A DNA stretch of 16,783 bases from an uncultured Clostridia bacterium (GTDB taxonomy: Bacteria; Bacillota; Clostridia; Christensenellales; Pumilibacteraceae): the NCBI GenBank assembly GCA_934247335.1, contig CAKQJJ010000014.1, positions 1 to 16,783 on the forward strand, in the 5' to 3' direction. Position 1 is the first letter of the stretch. Every line of letters begins with the position of its first letter. The position numbers and the translations under genes were made by a program. Below the pieces are notes generated by a model that was not told where the DNA came from, made no database searches, and saw only the letters and a program-made list of their open reading frames with translations. Below, piece after piece: positions 6,811 through 13,064 of the stretch.

Positions 6811-7880
6811 AGGCGTTTAAGATTGCGCTTAAAACCATTCTGATAGTACTCGGCGTGCTGTTCGTCGTAGTCGCGGCTTATCTTGCGTACGTAATTTTTT
6901 CCTATTCGCGGATAGAGGACAACCTCGCGCTGACGCCGGTCGAAAACGCAACCGAAACGGCGCCTTCGGACAAAACGTATACGATAGTCACGCAAAACGT
7001 AGGGTTCGGGGCGTACACGCCGTCGTTCACCTTTTTTATGGACGGCGGAAAACAGTCTCGCGCGGAAAGCAAGGAAAGCGTCGTCTCCTGCGTGGAGCAG
7101 GCAGCCATGACGGCAAAGGCGCAAAACCCGGACTTTGCGTTCTTTCAGGAAGTGGATACTAATTCCGATCGCAGCTATCACGTCGATCAGTGCGAAATTC
7201 TGGATAAAAGTTTTACGGGATATTCGTCGGTGTTTGCTCAAAACTATCACTCGGCGTATCTGTTTTATCCGTTATATCAGCCGCACGGCAAGTCGAACAG
7301 CGGAATTTACACCTATTCCAAGTACAAAACGAACGGCGCCACGAGAAGAAGTTTGCCCATTTCCACGGGATTCAGTAAATTTCTCGACCTCGATCGCTGC
7401 TATTCGGTAACGCGCGTTCCGCTGGACAACGGGAAAGAACTGGTGCTGTACAACGTTCATCTTTCGGCGTACGGCGGCAGCGACGAAATACGCGAAGGAC
7501 AGCTTAATATGCTGCTGAGCGATATGAAATCGGAGTACGAAAAAGGCAACTACTGCGTTTGCGGCGGCGATTTCAATCACGATTTTACCGGCGATTCCAC
7601 TCAGAAACTCAACGGCGGAGAAGGCAATTCTTTCGGCTGGGCGCAGCCTCTGCCCGCGGATATACTCAACGCTCACGGCATATCGCGCGCGATTAACTAC
7701 GACGAGCTTATCCCCACGTGCCGCAATTGCGACGTTGCGTATAAAAAGGGCAATTTCACCGTAATAGTGGACGGCTTTCTCGTCAGCCAAAACGTCGAAG
7801 TCAATTCGGTTAAAAACGTGGACACGGGATTCTCGTATTCCGACCATAACCCCGTAGTCATGAGTTTCAAATTGAAATAA
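6807..7880 (+). CDS. Membrane-anchored endonuclease/exonuclease/phosphatase (EEP) family protein
   Basis: A 357-residue protein. Residues 8-31 form one hydrophobic helix after a short basic start (MKAFK), an N-terminal anchor or uncleaved signal that places the catalytic domain outside the membrane. The EEP fold (DNase I / inositol phosphatase / sphingomyelinase superfamily) is supported by an ordered set of active-site motifs: QN (63-64), FFQE with E115, NVHLS with H218, GGDFNH with D255 and N257, VDGF with D322, and SDHNP with D346-H347. The substrate could be nucleic acid, a phospholipid or another phosphodiester and is not determined. ATG 6807 overlaps the flavodiiron stop as ATGA, implying translational coupling, an unusual pairing of an oxygen-detoxifying enzyme with an external phosphodiesterase. 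It is not an AP endonuclease of the usual cytosolic type. Confidence 0.85.
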   Translation: MKAFKIALKTILIVLGVLFVVVAAYLAYVIFSYSRIEDNLALTPVENATETAPSDKTYTIVTQNVGFGAYTPSFTFFMDGGKQSRAESKESVVSCVEQAAMTAKAQNPDFAFFQEVDTNSDRSYHVDQCEILDKSFTGYSSVFAQNYHSAYLFYPLYQPHGKSNSGIYTYSKYKTNGATRRSLPISTGFSKFLDLDRCYSVTRVPLDNGKELVLYNVHLSAYGGSDEIREGQLNMLLSDMKSEYEKGNYCVCGGDFNHDFTGDSTQKLNGGEGNSFGWAQPLPADILNAHGISRAINYDELIPTCRNCDVAYKKGNFTVIVDGFLVSQNVEVNSVKNVDTGFSYSDHNPVVMSFKLK

Positions 7881-7909
7881 ACGAGAAATTATACGAAAAG
7901 AAGGTTAAA

Positions 7910-8764
7910 ATGCAAAAAATATCAAATAAATTTTATACGGGCGAGCGTTCGCTGTTTCATTCCGAAAATCTGCAACTGGAAAATTGCGAGTTCGGCGAGG
8001 GCGAATCCCCTCTTAAAGAAAGCCGCGACGTATCGCTTGAAAACTGTAAATTCGGCTGGAAATATCCGCTGTGGTACGGCAAAAATTTTACCGTTACCGA
8101 TTGTTATTTTGCCGAGATGGCGCGCGCCGGCGTATGGTACACCGAAAACGTTTTGTTTAAAAACGTGAAAATCGACGCGCCCAAGGAACTGCGAAGATGC
8201 CGCGGCGTAACGCTCGAAAACGTTGAGTTTAATCTGGCTCACGAAACGCTGTGGGCGTGCGACGGCGTGAAGATAAATGATGTAACCGCGCTCGAAGGCG
8301 ATTATTTCGCAATGAATTCCCGCAACATGGAAATAGACGGGCTTACTCTTCACGGCAACTACTCGTTCGACGGAGCGCAGAACGTTACGATACGCTCGTC
8401 AAAGCTTTACAGCAAGGACGCGTTCTGGAACAGTAAAAACGTTACCGTAATCGACAGCGTTATAGAGGGAGAATACCTCGGCTGGAACGCCGAAAACCTT
8501 ACTCTTATAAACTGCGCAGTGTCGTCGCATCAGGGCATGTGTTACGTCAAAAATCTCGTCATGCAAAACTGCAAGGTGACGGACACCGACCTTGCGTTCG
8601 AGTATTCCTCGGTAAACGCGACGCTCACCGGCAAAGTGGACAGCGTTAAAAACCCGACGTCGGGTAGAATAGAAGCCGAAGAAATAGGCGAGCTTATTAT
8701 GGAGAAAGACAAGGTGGACCTTTCCGCAACCGAGATTTTCGCGGGCGGAAAGAAAATAAACTAA
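7910..8764 (+). CDS. DUF3737 family protein, right-handed beta-helix
   Basis: A 284-residue protein made of repeated short units of about 20 residues built around LENC/VTDC/FKNV-type steps (LENCEFGEGE, LENCKFGWKY, VTDCYFAEMA, LENVEFN, VIDSVIEGEYLGW, LINCAV, MQNCKV). Such regular hydrophobic/Asn ladders mark parallel beta-helix, pectin-lyase-like folds. The start (MQKISNKFYTGERSLFHSENLQLENCEFGEGESPLK, in part) and the repeated WY/LWYG segments fit the DUF3737 family. No signal peptide is seen, so it is probably cytosolic, and no catalytic residues can be named. The ATG is preceded by AAGAAGG. It sits 29 bases after the EEP gene and 51 bases before the aminotransferase gene in the same orientation. 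Function unknown. Confidence 0.82.
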   Translation: MQKISNKFYTGERSLFHSENLQLENCEFGEGESPLKESRDVSLENCKFGWKYPLWYGKNFTVTDCYFAEMARAGVWYTENVLFKNVKIDAPKELRRCRGVTLENVEFNLAHETLWACDGVKINDVTALEGDYFAMNSRNMEIDGLTLHGNYSFDGAQNVTIRSSKLYSKDAFWNSKNVTVIDSVIEGEYLGWNAENLTLINCAVSSHQGMCYVKNLVMQNCKVTDTDLAFEYSSVNATLTGKVDSVKNPTSGRIEAEEIGELIMEKDKVDLSATEIFAGGKKIN

Positions 8765-8766
8765 GT

Positions 8767-8784
8767 CGTTTTCGATTAAAAACG
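8767..8784 (+). repeat. Small hairpin between the DUF3737 and patB-like genes
   Basis: CGTTTT (8767-8772) and AAAACG (8779-8784) form a 6-bp stem with a 6-base loop directly after the DUF3737 stop. It is A/T-rich and lacks an adjacent T-run, so at most it is a weak attenuator within the operon. Confidence 0.25.
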
Positions 8785-8815
8785 GCGTTAAGTTTTTATA
8801 AAGCGGAGATATACG

Positions 8816-9985
8816 ATGAAATACGATTTCGATACTTTTCCCGACAGAAGCAAAACGGACTCGGTTAAGTGGGACGTCTTGCCCGGCGAGCTGCCCATGT
8901 CGCTTGCCGATATGGACTTTATAACCGCTCCGTGCATAACCGAGGCGGTAATAAGCCGCGCGGAAAAGGGCGCGTTCGGATACACGGACGTACCGGACGA
9001 GTGGTACGACTCGATAATTTCGTGGTGGAGCCGTCGTCACGGACTGGAAATGAAGCGCAACGAGCTTATTTTCTGCACCGGCGTCGTTCCGGCGATATCG
9101 TGCCTGGTAAAACGCCTCACAAACGTCGGCGACCGAGTGCTGGTTCTCACCCCGGTTTACGATATATTCTATCATTCAATCGAAAACGCAGGCAGAATCA
9201 CGCTCGAAAGCCCGATGCGCCGCGGCAAAAACGGCTACGAAACGGATTTTGCCGACCTCGAAGAAAAGTTGGCGCGCCCACTCACCACGCTTATGATTTT
9301 GTGCAATCCGCACAATCCTTCGGGAACGCTCTGGACGAAAGAACAGCTGGAAAAGATAGGCAAGCTGTGCTTTAAGCATCACGTCACCGTGATAAGCGAC
9401 GAAATTCACTGCGACATAGTCGATCCCGGCAAAGAATACGTTCCGTTTGCCTCGGTTTGTCCCGAGTGCGCTTCAAATTCGATTACGTGCATATCTGCAA
9501 GCAAGGCGTTCTCGATTGCCGGATTGCAGTCGGCGGCGGTTTTCGTGCCGGACGAGCGGCTTCGCAATATCGCCGTGAGAGGCTTGAACAGCGACGAAGT
9601 TGCCGAGCCCAATTGCTTTGCGGCTATCGCCACCGCGGCGGCGTTCGACAAAGGCGAGCCGTGGCTTAACGAACTTAACGAATATATTGCCGAAAACAAA
9701 CGCTTTGCACGAGAATTTATTGCAAAAAATCTTCCGTCGGTAGCTTTGTTCGATCAGCCGGCAACCTACCTTATGTGGCTGGACTGCAGCGCTTTATGCC
9801 AAGACACCGACGAGCTTTACGAGTTTTTGCGTAAAACCACCGGGCTTATATTGTCGCCGGGCAAAAAATATCGCGGCGACGGGCAGTTTTATCTGCGCAT
9901 GAACGTAGCTTGTCCGCGCGGCAGGTTGCAGGACGGCTTGCAAAGGCTGGAAAAGGGCGTACGCGCTTTTTCGGAAAGAAAATAA
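8816..9985 (+). CDS. patB: PatB/MalY-type PLP aminotransferase / cystathionine beta-lyase
   Basis: A 389-residue class I/II (fold-type I) PLP enzyme. The N-terminus reads YDFDTFPDRSKTDSVKWD followed by LPMSLADMDF, the hallmark of the MalY/PatB subgroup, whose members cleave the C-S bond of cystathionine or cysteine conjugates and may also transaminate. Further motifs are FGYTD, NPHNPSG (cofactor and substrate contact), VISDEIHCDIV (Asp binding the PLP nitrogen), SASKAFSIAGLQ with the Schiff-base lysine K230, and a C-terminal RMNVACPRGRLQ with the carboxylate-binding arginine. Length is standard. A GCGGAG site precedes the ATG. It lies in a run of five co-directional genes behind a Fur/PerR-type box, so a role in sulfur or cysteine metabolism linked to iron or oxidative stress is possible but inferred. 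Confidence 0.9.
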   Translation: MKYDFDTFPDRSKTDSVKWDVLPGELPMSLADMDFITAPCITEAVISRAEKGAFGYTDVPDEWYDSIISWWSRRHGLEMKRNELIFCTGVVPAISCLVKRLTNVGDRVLVLTPVYDIFYHSIENAGRITLESPMRRGKNGYETDFADLEEKLARPLTTLMILCNPHNPSGTLWTKEQLEKIGKLCFKHHVTVISDEIHCDIVDPGKEYVPFASVCPECASNSITCISASKAFSIAGLQSAAVFVPDERLRNIAVRGLNSDEVAEPNCFAAIATAAAFDKGEPWLNELNEYIAENKRFAREFIAKNLPSVALFDQPATYLMWLDCSALCQDTDELYEFLRKTTGLILSPGKKYRGDGQFYLRMNVACPRGRLQDGLQRLEKGVRAFSERK

Positions 9986-10033
9986 TACGAAAAAAAATTT
10001 GCGTTTGCAAAAAACATAAAAAAGGAGAAGACG

Positions 10034-10933
10034 ATGGAAATTACGGGATTTGAAGGAAAAAAGATTTGCGTTCACGAATGGCTGGACGCCGAGGCGCCGA
10101 TCGGCGTGGTGCAAATCGTTCACGGAATGGCGGAACACGCCTCGCGTTACGACGAGTTTGCGCGCTTTCTCAATAAAAACGGCTTCGCGGTAATAGCCGA
10201 CGACCATCGCGGTCACGGCGAAACCGACCCGGACACGCCAGGTTACGCCGCCGGCGATATGTTTGCCGACACCGTGCGCGACGAGGGACTAATCACCGAT
10301 TACTACAAGCAAAAATTCCCGGGCTTGAAGTACGTTATTCTCGGATTTTCGTACGGCTCGTTCCTCACTCAGAGTTATATCGGGAAATATTCCGACAAGA
10401 TAGACGGCGCGATTATTGCCGGCAGCTGCTACAAAAAGGACGCCGAAGTGTACGGCGGAACTTTCGTAGCTTTCTTCGCCGATTTATTCGGACTTGAAAA
10501 GAAACAGGCAAAGCTTATCGAGCGCGCCTCGTTCGGAGCGTACGAAAAGCAGACCGAAAGCGGCGACTGGCTGTCGGTGGACGAAAACAACAACGCCGCC
10601 TATCACGGCGATCCGCAGTGCGGGTTCGTGTGTTCGTACCGCTTTTACAGCGACTTTTTCCGCGGACTGCGCAGTCTGTACACCCGTCAGTATATCGACG
10701 GGCTGAGAAAGGATCTGCCCGTTCTGCTCGCTTCCGGCGCCGACGACCCGGTGGGAGAAAAGGGCGAAGGCGTGAAAAAGCTGTACTCGTTCTACACCGA
10801 TAAAGCCGGAATGAAGGACGTGGAACTGGTGTTGTTCCCCAATTCGCGCCACGAATTCTTAAACGAAAAGGCGGACAGGGACTATAAGTGGGGCACCGTG
10901 CTCGGCTTTCTGAAAAAAGTAGCCGCGCTTTAA
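10034..10933 (+). CDS. Alpha/beta hydrolase, monoacylglycerol-lipase/lysophospholipase-like
   Basis: A 299-residue serine hydrolase. VQIVHGMAEHASRYDEFA (oxyanion region) and ADDHRGHGET are typical of the monoglyceride lipase / lysophospholipase L2 group (Hydrolase_4). The nucleophile elbow is GFSYGS with Ser106, where GHSMGS is more common. The acid is in GADDPVG (D237 or D238) and the catalytic histidine is H273 in NSRHEFLNE. There is no signal peptide, so it is probably cytosolic. A strong AAAGGAG ribosome-binding site lies 8 bases before the ATG, 48 bases after the patB-like gene. It is the last gene before a strong terminator. Likely substrates are short acyl esters or lysolipids; esterase activity is the safest statement. 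Confidence 0.88.
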   Translation: MEITGFEGKKICVHEWLDAEAPIGVVQIVHGMAEHASRYDEFARFLNKNGFAVIADDHRGHGETDPDTPGYAAGDMFADTVRDEGLITDYYKQKFPGLKYVILGFSYGSFLTQSYIGKYSDKIDGAIIAGSCYKKDAEVYGGTFVAFFADLFGLEKKQAKLIERASFGAYEKQTESGDWLSVDENNNAAYHGDPQCGFVCSYRFYSDFFRGLRSLYTRQYIDGLRKDLPVLLASGADDPVGEKGEGVKKLYSFYTDKAGMKDVELVLFPNSRHEFLNEKADRDYKWGTVLGFLKKVAAL

Positions 10934-10985
10934 GTAAACGCCGTCTTACACAAACGAATAATTTTAATCGGATAATAAAACGGTC

Positions 10986-11028
10986 AAAAAAACGAGCGAG
11001 AGTAATTATTGCTTCTCGCTCGTTTTTT
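10986..11028 (+). terminator. Strong intrinsic terminator of the flavodiiron operon
   Basis: CGAGCGAGA (10993-11001) pairs perfectly with TCTCGCTCG (11014-11022), with a 12-base AT-rich loop, six T residues after (11023-11028) and seven A residues before (10986-10992) that extend the stem. The flanking A-tract means it could also act on the minus strand. Confidence 0.9.
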
Positions 11029-11038
11029 CGCAGAATTT

Positions 11039-11076
11039 ACGGTGGTTCCGCGCCTATGACGAAAAACGGTGGTTCC
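11039..11076. repeat. 11-base direct repeat ACGGTGGTTCC
   Basis: ACGGTGGTTCC occurs at 11039-11049 and again at 11066-11076, with a 27-base period, in the gap between the hydrolase terminator and the XRE gene. No coding sequence or hairpin explains it. It may be a decayed duplication or a protein-binding iteron; its function is unknown. Confidence 0.6.
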
Positions 11077-11120
11077 TGCCGCTTTTTTCATACGATTTTA
11101 TACTATATATCATATTATAT

Positions 11121-11156
11121 CAAGTCAAATAAGACTTGTCAAGTCTTTTTCGACTT
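11121..11156. promoter_or_regulatory. Tandem/nested inverted-repeat operators upstream of the XRE gene
   Basis: CAAGTC-aaataa-GACTTG (11121-11138) is a perfect 6-6-6 inverted repeat. AAGTC-tttttc-GACTT (11141-11156) repeats the pattern with a centre 19 bases away. The middle half-sites also form GACTTG-t-CAAGTC (11133-11145). Four AAGTC/GACTT half-sites immediately upstream of a small HTH gene are the expected shape of an autoregulatory operator cluster, with two dimers spaced at roughly two helical turns. Confidence 0.75.
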
Positions 11157-11164
11157 ATAACGGA

Positions 11165-11170
11165 TATAAT
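11165..11170 (+). promoter_or_regulatory. -10 element of the XRE gene
   Basis: A perfect TATAAT at 11165-11170 lies only six bases before the ATG at 11177. No good -35 is found at 16-18 bases, where the operator half-sites lie instead. Transcription starting at the usual distance would begin at or next to the start codon. Confidence 0.5.
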
Positions 11171-11176
11171 ATAAAT

Positions 11177-11395
11177 ATGAAATTCGGAAAGACGCTAAAA
11201 GAATTGCGGGAGGAAAAGGGGTTAAGCCAAATGGAATTGGCTCGCGCAACCGGTATAAGCCAGTCGGCGATAGCCAAATGGGAAAAAGGCAAAACCGAAC
11301 CGACAGCCTCGTCGCTCGTCGCCCTCTCGCATTATTTCGGCGAGTCGGTGGATTTTCTTTTGGGAAACAACGACTTTTCGGGCGGCGACAGGTAA
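11177..11395 (+). CDS. Stand-alone XRE-family HTH regulator (72 aa)
   Basis: A compact Cro/CI-type DNA-binding protein with almost nothing besides its HTH_3 domain (residues 4-62). The recognisable core is LKELREEKGLSQMELA, then TGISQSAIAKWEKGKT (the recognition helix region), then VALSHYFGESVDFLLG. Stand-alone XRE proteins of this size usually act as dimeric repressors, often of their own gene. The ATG at 11177 is chosen because homology begins there; no Shine-Dalgarno precedes it, in contrast with most genes in the window, and a TATAAT lies 6 bases upstream, so the message may be leaderless. Tandem AAGTC/GACTT operators overlap the promoter region. It lies between two hairpin terminators with similar stems and has no obvious partner or toxin gene. 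Targets unknown. Confidence 0.88.
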   Translation: MKFGKTLKELREEKGLSQMELARATGISQSAIAKWEKGKTEPTASSLVALSHYFGESVDFLLGNNDFSGGDR

Positions 11396-11427
11396 AAAGC
11401 CGAATTTCTATTCAACAAAATTTACGT

Positions 11428-11477
11428 AAAAAAAACGAGCAGAAGAAAATTATTCTCCTTGCTCGTTTTGCTTTTTT
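11428..11477. terminator. Convergent terminator between the XRE gene and the microprotein gene
   Basis: ACGAGCA...TGCTCGT arms form a long hairpin (about 11435-11466). Read on the minus strand it is a 7-bp stem, one bulged A, about 6 further pairs, and then eight T residues (A-tract 11428-11435 on plus), an excellent terminator for the minus-strand microprotein gene. On the plus strand it is followed by TTTTGCTTTTTTT, a weaker but plausible terminator for the XRE gene. The outer stem matches that of the terminator at 10986-11028. Confidence 0.8.
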
Positions 11478-11530
11478 TGCGGATGAATTTTTTTCGCGTT
11501 ATCGCGAGTCCGCTTTTTTACGACTTAAAG

Positions 11531-11623
11531 TTATTTGCAGTTTTTGCAGCCCTTAGTCGTCTTGCCGGCAGACTTGTTTGCAGTCTTCTTAGCGGTCTTG
11601 TTCATGGTTTTCTTTTCGGACAT
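11531..11623 (-). CDS. Lysine-rich 30-residue CxxC microprotein (uncharacterised)
   Basis: A short minus-strand gene: ATG at 11623-11621, TAA at 11533-11531, 30 residues. It begins MSEKKTMNKTAKKTANKS and ends with TKGCKNCK. Eleven of 30 residues are lysine and the rest are mostly Thr, Asn, Ala and Ser, so it is extremely basic with no hydrophobic core. Two cysteines form a C-terminal CKNC pair able to bind metal or form a disulfide. Support for translation is a perfect AAGGAGGT Shine-Dalgarno (11639-11632) 8 bases before the ATG and a strong minus-strand terminator about 65 bases after the stop. It lies downstream of ppx in the same direction, with no clear terminator between. Short Lys/Asn-rich tails ending in CKNCK-like motifs are, to my recollection, seen in small clostridial proteins of unknown role; I cannot name a family. 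Confidence 0.72.
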   Translation of the reverse strand: MSEKKTMNKTAKKTANKSAGKTTKGCKNCK

Positions 11624-11647
11624 TACGGTTTACCTCCTTGATTTTTT

Positions 11648-11668
11648 CGGCAGGGGATTTCCCTTCCG
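11648..11668 (-). repeat. Hairpin in the leader of the microprotein gene
   Basis: CGG (11648-11650) and CCG (11666-11668) enclose further pairing of AGGG with CCCT (about 11652-11655 and 11661-11664), separated by one mismatch. On the minus-strand transcript it sits just before the Shine-Dalgarno and is followed by As rather than Ts, so it is a possible leader structure, not a terminator. The remaining gap up to 11743 shows no other clear element. Confidence 0.3.
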
Positions 11669-11743
11669 CTGTTATTGTGCGTAGGAGGCAAGCCTATTAT
11701 TTTAGTTTCGCGCTGTAATAATCTGTAAATTAAACGCGCGGTT

Positions 11744-12592
11744 TTATTTCTTCAAAGAGAGGAGATAGCCCTCGATATTGTCGTGTTCGGACACGGTTAT
11801 TTTTTCAAAGCCCAGATAATCGGCAAGGAGAGAGAGTAAAATCGCGCCGTGCCCTATTACGAGCGCGCGTTTTTCGCCCAGAGTGGGGTAGTCGCGGCTG
11901 AGGTTTTCCGATGCGAAAATATCGTCTATAAGACCGTGAAGAGCGTTTTTTTCGATGACGTAGCCGTGAACCGCGTCGGCGTCGTAAGTCTTCTGCCCCA
12001 AAAGCATGGACGCAAGAGAGGTAGCCGTGCCGCCTATCGCGTACAGCTTGTCCGCGCTCACTTTTTTATATCCTTGGATTTGTTTGCGGTAGTAGTCCTC
12101 GATTGCCGCTTTGTCGCTGCCTATCGCGTCGCGAACGCGCACCACGCCCAGCTTTAAGCTTTCGGCGTAAGTTATTTTTCCGTCTGCGCCCGCGGTAAGC
12201 TCTACGCTTGCTCCGCCTATATCGATAACCGCGTTGTTGCCCTTGCCGCCAGTACAGCCGACGTAGCCTATTTCGGCTTCTTTTTTGCCCGAAATTATGT
12301 CCACCCGGACGGGAATGCGGCTTTCTATCATGCTTTTCAGCTCTTCGCCGCCCGGATTGCGCATGGCTTCGGTCCCGAATACGTACACTTTTTCGGCTCC
12401 GGCGCGCTTTGCACGGTCAAAAAAGTCCGCTACGGCGTCTGCCGTGCGAACCATTGCTTCCCGTTTGAGCCTGCCGAGATTGGCAAGACCTTCCGAAAGC
12501 TGCGTCGTATTAAGTTCTTTGGGATTAACCGGGCGCCCTCTGTCCAAAAACAGACGAACCGAGTTGCTTCCTATGTCTATTACCGCAACCAT
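11744..12592 (-). CDS. Ppx/GppA family phosphatase (exopolyphosphatase-like)
   Basis: A 282-residue member of the ASKHA (actin/Hsp70-like) Ppx/GppA family, which hydrolyses polyphosphate ends or pppGpp. Motifs in order: DIGSNSVRL (6-14) for phosphate loop 1, FGTEAMRN (72-79), ISGKKEAEIGY (100-110) in which E105 occupies the catalytic glutamate position, VIDIGGASVEL (122-132) for phosphate loop 2, and IGGTATSLA for the adenosine/loop motif. It is a short form without the C-terminal HD-like domain of the long E. coli enzymes, as is common in Bacillota and Actinobacteria. Its ATG overlaps the divIC-like stop by one base (TAATG on the minus strand), which indicates translational coupling. Choosing between polyphosphatase and pppGpp phosphatase needs biochemistry. 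Confidence 0.9.
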   Translation of the reverse strand: MVAVIDIGSNSVRLFLDRGRPVNPKELNTTQLSEGLANLGRLKREAMVRTADAVADFFDRAKRAGAEKVYVFGTEAMRNPGGEELKSMIESRIPVRVDIISGKKEAEIGYVGCTGGKGNNAVIDIGGASVELTAGADGKITYAESLKLGVVRVRDAIGSDKAAIEDYYRKQIQGYKKVSADKLYAIGGTATSLASMLLGQKTYDADAVHGYVIEKNALHGLIDDIFASENLSRDYPTLGEKRALVIGHGAILLSLLADYLGFEKITVSEHDNIEGYLLSLKK

Positions 12593-12867
12593 TATTTACC
12601 TACGAACAATTCTTCGCCCGCGCCGATATAACCGAGGTTTTCGCGCGCAAACTGATCGACGTACAGGTCGCTGGACATGTAGTCAATGGTTTCGTCGTTT
12701 TCTTCGATCTGAGCCAGCATTGCGTTTTTCTGCGTTTCGAGCTCTCTGGCTTGTTTGTTGAGACCGCCGATTTTAATGAGGTTGATGATCAGCGACACCG
12801 CAAGCAGAAAGATGAAAATAATCGTGGAGATAGTTACTATCTTGATGACTTTAACTTTGTCGGACAT
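12592..12867 (-). CDS. divIC: Septum formation initiator, DivIC/FtsB family
   Basis: A 91-residue bitopic protein of the divisome. The organisation matches the family: a short basic cytoplasmic start (MSDKVKVIK), one transmembrane helix at about 9-31 (IVTISTIIFIFLLAVSLIINL), a leucine/glutamine-rich coiled coil at about 34-60 (LNKQARELETQKNAMLAQIE), and the conserved end YVDQFARENLGYIGAGEELFV, which in DivIC/FtsB contacts FtsL/DivIB. AAGGAGGG lies 8 bases before the ATG and a good promoter lies at 12929-12901. It is followed by ppx with a one-base overlap. In many Clostridia an S1-domain RNA-binding gene lies between divIC and ppx; here that gene is absent. Confidence 0.9.
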   Translation of the reverse strand: MSDKVKVIKIVTISTIIFIFLLAVSLIINLIKIGGLNKQARELETQKNAMLAQIEENDETIDYMSSDLYVDQFARENLGYIGAGEELFVGK

Positions 12868-12900
12868 TGTTTCGACCCTCCTTTTTAACGTTGCTTTTTC

Positions 12901-12929
12901 AGTATATCACAACCGAAAGAAAATTTCAA
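12901..12929 (-). promoter_or_regulatory. Promoter of the divIC-ppx operon
   Basis: On the minus strand, TTGAAA (plus 12929-12924), a 17-base spacer and TATACT (plus 12906-12901), preceded by TGA to give an extended -10. The predicted start is near 12894, leaving a leader of about 27 bases that contains the AAGGAGGG ribosome-binding site. Confidence 0.8.
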
Positions 12930-12971
12930 GAAAAAAAACTAAAATTTCATAAAAAAATGCCGTCAAAACGA

Positions 12972-13000
12972 TTGACATATACGACAAAAAACACTATAAT
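12972..13000 (+). promoter_or_regulatory. Consensus promoter of the regulator-potABC operon
   Basis: Perfect TTGACA (12972-12977), a 17-base spacer and perfect TATAAT (12995-13000), giving a start near 13007 and a leader of about 92 bases. A fully consensus promoter normally needs a repressor, and the first gene it drives encodes one. It diverges from the divIC promoter, with 42 bases between the two -35 boxes. Confidence 0.88.
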
Positions 13001-13049
13001 TTTCGCGTTTAGTAAAATTAAACCCTGCGTTTATTATGTTTTAACCTTG

Positions 13050-13064
13050 TAAACCCGGAGTTTA
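13050..13064. promoter_or_regulatory. Inverted repeat in the leader of the regulator-pot operon
   Basis: TAAAC-ccgga-GTTTA (13050-13064) is a perfect 5-5-5 inverted repeat about 45 bases downstream of the predicted transcription start and 35 before the regulator's ATG. It could be a roadblock operator for the XRE-cupin protein or a leader hairpin. No riboswitch class was recognised. Confidence 0.35.

Noticed and set aside
11029..11395. A toxin-antitoxin module around the small XRE gene
   Set aside because: No partner toxin frame is found on either side; the gene stands alone between terminators.
11492..11508. TCGCG-TTAT-CGCGA hairpin as a terminator for the microprotein gene
   Set aside because: On the minus strand it is followed by A residues, not T residues; the real terminator is the longer hairpin at 11428-11477.
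11459..11641. A 60-codon plus-strand frame across the microprotein gene
   Set aside because: No ribosome-binding site, and it runs through the terminator's T-rich region; the opposite strand holds a complete small gene with proper signals.
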